From positions 1 through 64,000 of the forward strand of contig JAFXKX010000017.1 of assembly GCA_017531505.1 (NCBI GenBank): 64,000 nt of DNA, read 5' to 3'. The position numbers and the translations under genes were made by a program. The notes under the pieces are model-generated. The model did not search any database. It was not told the origin of the DNA and saw only the letters and a program-made list of their open reading frames with translations. How positions within the stretch are numbered: position 1 is the stretch's first letter; the number at the start of each line of letters is the position of its first letter. Origin of the DNA: Clostridia bacterium. GTDB taxonomy: Bacteria; Bacillota; Clostridia; Christensenellales; Christensenellaceae. Below are positions 58,606-64,000 of the stretch, piece after piece.

Positions 58606-60024
58606 ATGCGTCGTCATATTTTGCATCGTACCGTGTCTGTATTTTTGTTGATTTGTTTGCTCCTGTCTTTTACCGCTTGTACAAAACTGCGGGCAAAGCG
58701 ATTGGAGTTTACCCCTTATTATTCCGAGCATATAGCTTCGGCCTACGAACAGACATCCCCCACCTTGCTCATGAGCGAACCTGTCCCCAAGGATTTTGAC
58801 AAGGATGCTTCCGTACTGGTGCCCTATTTCCATTATGCTGTATACAAGCCTTCCACCGGCTTTGCCGCAGTGGATCAGGCAGCCGAAGCATATATCAACG
58901 CACAGCTGGATACCACAGAAGCCATGTACCGCCAGGATGCCGCCCTCAATATGGACTATACGCTGGATGTACTGGATAATAAACTGGGGCAATTGTATAT
59001 ATACGGTTTTTCCTGCACGCTGGCAGACCAGCAGCCGCAGGGCGATATGCTGCGTACCGCGCTGTTCTACAATGCACAGGACGGTACACTGTTTACCATG
59101 GATGATATTTTGAAGAGCGAAACGTATGCAAACTTCTGCCAGATGGCAGACGACCTGCTGTACAGCACTGCGCAGATCGATATCTCTGTTACCAGCATCA
59201 CCGCAGACGCATTTGCCGCCGCATTTCAGTTCCATACCGAAGGATTGACGCTGCATTTTGAAGCCGGCACCTTTGGCAATGAACAGTCAGACGCCATCGA
59301 TATCGGCATTGATTACGAAACACTGGCCCCTTATGTGGCAGAACCTCTGTACGAACTGCTGGAAGAAACTCATCTGCCGCTGCGCGGCCGTAAGCTGGAC
59401 CCCACCAAGCCTATGATCGCCTTTACCTTTGACGACGGCCCCAGCAAGTATACTCCCCGTATCGCCGAACTGCTGGAGCGCTATAACGGTCTTGGCACTT
59501 TCTTTGTGGTCGGCAACCGTATCGATAATTTCAAGGACGCTTTTATGCGCTGCGTCGAGGGCGGCCACGAACTGGCCAACCACACCTGGGAACATAAGAA
59601 TCTGCAGACCAATTCTTACGAGACCGGCTATGACCAGCTGACCAAGACCAACAAGAAAATCGAGGAACTCTCAGGTAAGAAACCCGCACTTATCCGCCCT
59701 GTCGGCGGTGCCGTGGATGACGATGTACGCCGTCTGTCCAGAGACCTCAAAATGCCGCTCATCAACTGGAATGTAGATACGCTGGACTGGAAGACCCGCG
59801 ACGCAGATGCCGTATATAACGAATGCGTCCGTGCCGCAGGCAACGGCAGCATCGTGCTGTTCCATGACCTGTATGAGACCACCTGGCAGGCAGTAGAGCG
59901 TCTGGTACCCTACTATGCCTCCAAGGGCTATCAGTTTGTAACGGTCAGCGAACTGCTGCAGTATGCCGAAGATGCCACCATCGTTTACGGCGATGTATAT
60001 TACGATCAGAATTCTCACCGCTGA
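58606..60024 (+). CDS. Polysaccharide deacetylase lipoprotein with N-terminal PdaC-type domain (472 aa)
   Basis: The N-terminal signal (VSVFLLICLLLSFTAC) ends in a lipobox-like SFTAC, so it is probably a lipoprotein outside the membrane. Residues ~40-260 resemble the DUF4163/DUF3298 region found before the catalytic domain in PdaC-like enzymes. The NodB domain has AFTFDDGPSKYTPRIAELL (~270, catalytic Asp), NHTWEHKNL (metal histidines), IRPVGGAVDDDV and NWNVDTLDWKTRD. It likely deacetylates peptidoglycan or another cell-wall glycan. GAAGGGAG precedes the ATG. Confidence 0.9.
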   Translation: MRRHILHRTVSVFLLICLLLSFTACTKLRAKRLEFTPYYSEHIASAYEQTSPTLLMSEPVPKDFDKDASVLVPYFHYAVYKPSTGFAAVDQAAEAYINAQLDTTEAMYRQDAALNMDYTLDVLDNKLGQLYIYGFSCTLADQQPQGDMLRTALFYNAQDGTLFTMDDILKSETYANFCQMADDLLYSTAQIDISVTSITADAFAAAFQFHTEGLTLHFEAGTFGNEQSDAIDIGIDYETLAPYVAEPLYELLEETHLPLRGRKLDPTKPMIAFTFDDGPSKYTPRIAELLERYNGLGTFFVVGNRIDNFKDAFMRCVEGGHELANHTWEHKNLQTNSYETGYDQLTKTNKKIEELSGKKPALIRPVGGAVDDDVRRLSRDLKMPLINWNVDTLDWKTRDADAVYNECVRAAGNGSIVLFHDLYETTWQAVERLVPYYASKGYQFVTVSELLQYAEDATIVYGDVYYDQNSHR

Positions 60025-60038
60025 TCTTAAAACAACAC

Positions 60039-60072
60039 TAAAAAGGATGTATCCGCAGATACATCCTTTTTT
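60039..60072. terminator. Bidirectional terminator
   Basis: AAAAAGGATGTATC/GATACATCCTTTTT hairpin between converging genes. Confidence 0.9.
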
Positions 60073-60074
60073 TA

Positions 60075-61397
60075 TTACACTTTTCCCTGCTGCTTATCCA
60101 GTTCTTTGCGTCGGCGTTTCGCCTCTGCCACACGGGCTTCGCTGCCCTGTTCCCCGGGCTCATAATACTTCCGCCCGATCAGTTCGTCCGGCAAATACTG
60201 CTGTGTCACATAGTGTCCCGGGAAATCATGGGGGTACAGATATCCTTTCCCGCTGCCGATTTTTGCGGCACCCTTATAGTGCGTATCCCGCAGATGCACG
60301 GGCACACCGCCCTGATAGGCGTGTTCCGCATCGTAAAATGCCTGCTCCGCCGCTTTGATCACACTGTCTGACTTTGGGCTTTCGCAGATATAAATGATGG
60401 CCTGTGCAATATTCAGACGCGCTTCCGGCATGCCGATGGATTCCAGCGCTTGCAATGCCGCCACCGCCTGCTGCATGGCCATGGGATTTGCCATTCCGAC
60501 ATCCTCGCTGCTGTGCACGATCATACGGCGTACAATAATACGCGGATCTACCCCCGCATACAACATACGCCCGCACCAGAACAATGCCGCATCGCTGTCC
60601 GAGCCTCTCAGTGATTTACAGAAGGCAGACAGCATATTATAATACTCCTCCTCGTCACAGCGTACTGCACGCTGCTGGATGGATTCCTCCGCAATATCCA
60701 GCGTAATACGGATCACGCCGTCTGTATCCGGCGCAGTCGTCAATACCGCCAGCTCGATAGCCCCCAGCGCCGCTCTGGCATCACCGTTGGCAATATCCGC
60801 AATATGCTCCAGCGCATCTTCCGCCAGTTGGATATTCAGATTACCATAGCCTCGTTCGGGATCCTGTACTGCGCGCATAATCGCCTGCTTCACATCCTCT
60901 TTGCCCAAGGGACGGAACTGGAACAATCTGCACCGCGACACGATCGCGGGTGTCATCGCGATGAGCGGATTTTCTGTTGTACTGCCGATAAAACGGATGA
61001 TGCCCTGCTCTATTGCCGGCAGGATACTGTCTGACTGTGATTTTGACCAGCGATGACACTCATCCAGCAGCAGATACGTGGTAGTGCCATACAACCGCTG
61101 CTGTTTCTCTGCCTCTGCAATGATCTCGCGGACTTCTTTGACACCGGTAGTGACTGCATTGACCTTACGGAACGCTGCCCTGGTGGTGTTGGCAATGATC
61201 TGGGCCAGCGTTGTCTTTCCCGAGCCGGGCGGCCCGTAAAAGATGCTGGAGGAGAGTTTGTCTGCCATGATGGCCCGACGCAGCAATTTACCTTCCCCTA
61301 CAATATGCTGCTGCCCATAAAATTCATCCAATGTACGCGGTCGCATCCGATCGGCCAACGGGGCTGCCTTTTTCTGATTTTGTGCAAACAGATCCAT
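60075..61397 (-). CDS. rarA: Replication-associated recombination protein A (440 aa)
   Basis: A clamp-loader-like AAA+ ATPase (MgsA/WRNIP1 family) acting at stalled replication forks. PLADRMRPRTLDEFYGQQHIVG begins the protein. Walker A is FYGPPGSGKTTLAQIIAN (~58), Walker B is YLLLDECHRWSKSQ (~115), and sensor 1 is FIGSTTENP. The C-terminal MgsA domain has GSDSDAALFWCGRMLYAG and YKGAAKIGSGKGYLYPHDFPGHYV. ATG 61397 follows AAAGGAG. It is divergent from serC. Confidence 0.96.
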   Translation of the reverse strand: MDLFAQNQKKAAPLADRMRPRTLDEFYGQQHIVGEGKLLRRAIMADKLSSSIFYGPPGSGKTTLAQIIANTTRAAFRKVNAVTTGVKEVREIIAEAEKQQRLYGTTTYLLLDECHRWSKSQSDSILPAIEQGIIRFIGSTTENPLIAMTPAIVSRCRLFQFRPLGKEDVKQAIMRAVQDPERGYGNLNIQLAEDALEHIADIANGDARAALGAIELAVLTTAPDTDGVIRITLDIAEESIQQRAVRCDEEEYYNMLSAFCKSLRGSDSDAALFWCGRMLYAGVDPRIIVRRMIVHSSEDVGMANPMAMQQAVAALQALESIGMPEARLNIAQAIIYICESPKSDSVIKAAEQAFYDAEHAYQGGVPVHLRDTHYKGAAKIGSGKGYLYPHDFPGHYVTQQYLPDELIGRKYYEPGEQGSEARVAEAKRRRKELDKQQGKV

Positions 61398-61520
61398 CTG
61401 CTGCTCCTTTCCATATATACAAGGGCGCTGCAATGCCTGCAAATCGCCAAATACTTTCCTGCTTTTTACGCGCTTTCTGCGTGGAGCAAATGCTTTTGCC
61501 GCCTGCAAATTACTGTAATG

Positions 61521-61530
61521 ATTATACCAT
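61521..61530 (-). promoter_or_regulatory. Extended -10 promoter of rarA
   Basis: On the minus strand TGGTATAAT gives a perfect -10 with the TG extension. No good -35 is seen 17 bases upstream. Confidence 0.55.
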
Positions 61531-61608
61531 ATTTGCATGAAAATTCGCCCCATTCCTGCAAAAACACGTATTTTTTATACATTTCTTCTTATAAATGGCC
61601 TTTTATGG

Positions 61609-61637
61609 TTGACCCGGGCATCAAAGTTGAGTAAAAT
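61609..61637 (+). promoter_or_regulatory. Sigma-A type promoter of serC-serA
   Basis: TTGACC and TAAAAT are separated by 17 bases, 43 bases before the serC start. No T-box or other leader structure is evident in the short leader. Confidence 0.75.
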
Positions 61638-61680
61638 CAATATATTATCAGTTTTTAGTCATCATAAGGAGGAAACGATC

Positions 61681-62763
61681 GTGAAACGTGTATACAATTT
61701 CGCGGCAGGCCCCGCTGCGCTGCCCTTAAGTGTACTCGAGAAGGCAAAAGAAGAACTGACCGATTTCGGCGGCTGCGGCATGTCCGTAATGGAGATCAGC
61801 CATCGTTCTGCACCTTTCCAGGCCGTTGCCGACGATGCGGAAGCCCGCCTGCGCAGGCTGCTCGCCATTCCCGACAATTATAAAGTCCTGTTCCTGCAGG
61901 GTGGTGCATCTATGCAGTTTGATATGCTGCCCATGAACCTGATGCACGATACCAAACGCGCATACTACCTCAACACCGGTAACTTCGCTAAAAAATCCGC
62001 CAAAGAGGCGAAACTGTTCGGCGAAGTACTGATCCCCGCTTCCAGCGAAGAGATCGGCTATACCGCACTGCCAGCCCTGACCGCAGAGATGTTCAGCGAG
62101 CCGGCAGACTATGTGCACATTACCTATAACAACACCATCTTTGGCACCACTTTCCACAAACTGCCCGAGGTCGGCGATAAAGTACTGGCTGCAGATATGA
62201 CTTCCTGCATCCTCTCCGAGCCTGTTAATGTCAGCGATTACGGCGTGATCTATGCCGGTGCGCAGAAGAACCTCGGCCCTGCAGGTCTCACCGTTGTCAT
62301 TATCCGCGAAGATCTGATCGGTCTTAACGAGAATCTGCCCGCTATGCTGGACTATGCAGTCTACGCAAAGAACAATTCCATGTACAATACCCCGCCCACT
62401 TTTGCCATCTATATGATGGATCTGGTGCTGGAGTGGCTGGAAGATCTGGGCGGTGTACCTGCCATCTACGAGATCAACAAGCGCAAAGCCGCTGCGCTGT
62501 ATGCATATCTTGACAGTTCCAAACTGTTCCGCGGTATTGTCACCAAAAAAGAAGACCGTTCTATCATGAGCGTCACCTTCACCACCGGTGATAAAGCGTT
62601 GGATACACGCTTCTGCAAGGAAGCCGAAGCTGCCGGACTGTGCAACCTGAAGGGACATCGTGTTGCGGGCGGTATGCGCGCAAGCATTTACAATGCCGTT
62701 TCCGAAGAAGCGGTTCAGGCACTCATTGCCTTTATGGCAGACTTTGAAAAGAATAACATCTGA
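61681..62763 (+). CDS. serC: Phosphoserine aminotransferase (360 aa)
   Basis: The second step of serine synthesis, 3-phosphohydroxypyruvate plus glutamate to phosphoserine. The GTG start at 61681 lies 7 bases after AGGAGG, and the family N-terminus (YNFAAGPAALPLSVLEKA) begins right there. MSVMEISHRSAPF, FLQGGASMQFDMLPMNL, the PLP-lysine region GVIYAGAQKNLGPAGLTVVI (~195) and GGMRASIYNAVS near the end are diagnostic. It is 11 bases upstream of serA in the same operon. Confidence 0.97.
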   Translation: MKRVYNFAAGPAALPLSVLEKAKEELTDFGGCGMSVMEISHRSAPFQAVADDAEARLRRLLAIPDNYKVLFLQGGASMQFDMLPMNLMHDTKRAYYLNTGNFAKKSAKEAKLFGEVLIPASSEEIGYTALPALTAEMFSEPADYVHITYNNTIFGTTFHKLPEVGDKVLAADMTSCILSEPVNVSDYGVIYAGAQKNLGPAGLTVVIIREDLIGLNENLPAMLDYAVYAKNNSMYNTPPTFAIYMMDLVLEWLEDLGGVPAIYEINKRKAAALYAYLDSSKLFRGIVTKKEDRSIMSVTFTTGDKALDTRFCKEAEAAGLCNLKGHRVAGGMRASIYNAVSEEAVQALIAFMADFEKNNI

Positions 62764-62774
62764 GGTCTCTAATC

Positions 62775-63947
62775 ATGTTCAATATCAAAAAACTCAACGC
62801 CATTTCTGACGTTGTATATCAGCAGTTGCCTGCCGAGCAGTATACCATATCTGCTGATCTGGAAGACACCGCAACAGATGCCTTCCTGGTACGCAGCGCC
62901 AACTGTCATGATATGCCGCTGCTGGATAACTATCTGGCAATTGCCCGTGCAGGTGCCGGTGTCAACAACATTCCCCTCGAGGCTTGCAGCAAGCACGGTA
63001 TCGCCGTATTCAATACGCCCGGTGCCAATGCCAACGCCGTAAAAGAGCTGGTGCTGTGCGGTTTGTTCCTCGGCTCCAGAGATATCATCGGTGGTGTCAA
63101 CTGGGCAAAGAGCCTGATCGGCCAAGGTGATCAGGTGGGCGCTTTGGTAGAAAAGGGCAAAAATCAGTTTGTCGGCCCCGAAGTACAGGGCAAAACACTG
63201 GGCGTTATCGGTCTGGGCGCCATCGGCGTTATGGTAGCCAATACTGCTGCCAGCCTGGGCATGAAGGTTATCGGCTACGACCCCTTTATCTCCATCGACA
63301 ATGCATGGCATCTGTCCCGTGCCGTAGAGCACGCCATCCAACTGGATGACCTGCTGAGCGAAGCAGACTATATCACCATCCATGTACCTCTGATGGACAG
63401 CACCCGCAATTATCTGGATGTTGCTCAGATCGAAAAGATGAAGAACAATGTCGTTCTGCTCAACTTTGCAAGAAATGGTCTGGTCAACGAGGAAGCCCTC
63501 TTTGCCGCACTGGATGCAGGTAAAGTCGCTCGCTATATTACTGACTTTCCCGATGAAGCTTGTCTGAAGCACGACAAAGTGCTGTGCATCCCCCATCTTG
63601 GTGCATCTACCCCCGAATCCGAAGAGAACTGTGCTGTTATGGCAGCGGAAGAATTGCGTTATTATCTGGAAGTCGGCGGTATCCGAAACTCCGTCAACCT
63701 GCCGGCCTGCCAGTTGTCCCCCAGCCGTCACTCCCGTATGACTGTCATTCACGAGAATATCCCGGGTATCGTTGGTAAGATTTCCAGCACACTGGGCGAA
63801 GCTTCCCTCAACATCGAGGAAATGGTCAATAAATCCCGCGGCAACATCGCATACTCTGTATTTGATCTGAACACCACCCCTTCCTGCGAAGTGATGAAAA
63901 TGATCTCCGCATTTGACGGTGTTATCAAGGTCAGAGCGATCCGCTGA
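62775..63947 (+). CDS. serA: D-3-phosphoglycerate dehydrogenase with ACT domain (390 aa)
   Basis: The first step of serine synthesis. The N-terminal substrate domain is short. The Rossmann motif is LGVIGLGAIGVMVANTAASLG (~140-160), with ADYITIHVPLMDSTRNYLD, catalytic Arg in LLNFARNGLVNEEAL, and catalytic His in VLCIPHLGASTPESEENC. A C-terminal ACT domain (~318-390, VIHENIPGIVGKISSTLGEASLNIEEM in order) probably binds serine for feedback control. At 390 aa it is the compact type common in Clostridia, lacking the intervening domain. Confidence 0.95.
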   Translation: MFNIKKLNAISDVVYQQLPAEQYTISADLEDTATDAFLVRSANCHDMPLLDNYLAIARAGAGVNNIPLEACSKHGIAVFNTPGANANAVKELVLCGLFLGSRDIIGGVNWAKSLIGQGDQVGALVEKGKNQFVGPEVQGKTLGVIGLGAIGVMVANTAASLGMKVIGYDPFISIDNAWHLSRAVEHAIQLDDLLSEADYITIHVPLMDSTRNYLDVAQIEKMKNNVVLLNFARNGLVNEEALFAALDAGKVARYITDFPDEACLKHDKVLCIPHLGASTPESEENCAVMAAEELRYYLEVGGIRNSVNLPACQLSPSRHSRMTVIHENIPGIVGKISSTLGEASLNIEEMVNKSRGNIAYSVFDLNTTPSCEVMKMISAFDGVIKVRAIR

Positions 63948-63962
63948 CAATTTACGCAAATC

Positions 63963-64000
63963 AAAAAACAATCCGGATACAGATATCCGGATTGTTTTAT
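63963..64000 (+). terminator. Terminator after serA
   Basis: ACAATCCGGATA/TATCCGGATTGT hairpin followed by TTT, reaching the window edge. Confidence 0.85.

Noticed and set aside
61398..61680. Serine or other T-box upstream of serC-serA
   Set aside because: No TGGNACC core, Stem I signature or terminator is found; only a standard promoter and a short leader.

Overview
The window looks like a chromosomal contig from a Gram-positive, anaerobic, fermentative member of the Clostridia, probably Oscillospirales/Ruminococcaceae-like. The grounds are T-box leaders on tRNA-synthetase genes, AGGAGG-type ribosome binding sites, a class B sortase, a PdaA-like deacetylase (spore cortex type), a stand-alone [FeFe] hydrogenase, iron alcohol dehydrogenase, single-chain glycyl-tRNA synthetase, ZapA and MutS2. 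Base composition is moderate and most genes share one codon style. The long surface-protein gene at 4359-7403 differs, using many AUA and UUA codons.

Layout. 1-4200: the 3' end of an iron alcohol dehydrogenase, a T-box leader, an XRE-cupin-acyl-CoA-ligase fusion, and a second, 5'-truncated copy of the dehydrogenase joined to the start of an unrelated gene. 4359-7672: a sorted surface protein, then tRNA-Arg(CCG) preceded by a duplicated copy of its own 3' end and a palindromic insert. 7806-13231: HflX with a JAMM-like N-terminal domain, a methyltransferase, T-box-controlled glyS, a Cys/Gly-rich mini-protein and a D-lyxose/D-mannose isomerase. 13275-16829: a compact lysogeny-like island with an XRE-ImmA-S51 peptidase operon facing a sigma-like regulator, amidase, holin and XhlA-like operon. 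The control region has three copies of a 17-bp palindrome; one exactly fills a promoter spacer. 16889-22747: three tandem mannitol-dehydrogenase-like paralogues, a monomeric [FeFe] hydrogenase and an Lrp regulator divergent from aspA. 24511-32930: membrane protein, RNA methyltransferase, LacX-type epimerase, FliB-like protein, then cysS behind a cysteine leader-peptide attenuator, nagB, an MFS carrier and a hypothetical membrane protein.

32973-41069 holds two two-component systems, one in an operon with an HtrA protease and carrying a PhoP-like direct-repeat box, plus mutS2. 41073-46990 continues on the minus strand with a U32 hydroxylation-type protein, zapA, a YcxB-like protein, an amidohydrolase and a split transketolase. 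47166-53066 holds a polysaccharide flippase, an AraM/glycerol-1-phosphate dehydrogenase, an aminotransferase, proC, a TRIC-type channel and tRNA-Thr. 53219-64000 holds sortase B, two polysaccharide deacetylases, T-box-controlled ileS, rarA, serC and serA.

Amino-acid supply is a theme. Three T-boxes (in front of the acyl-CoA ligase, glyS and ileS) and one translation-coupled attenuator (cysS) sense charged tRNA within 64 kb, and aspA, proC, serC and serA are nearby. The two most interesting systems are the cysS leader-peptide attenuator and the lambda-like switch driving a structural-gene-free lysis cassette. The T-box in front of a non-synthetase acyl-CoA ligase and the three dehydrogenase paralogues lacking the family's catalytic histidine are also worth testing. 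No CRISPR array, rRNA, integrase or transposase was seen.
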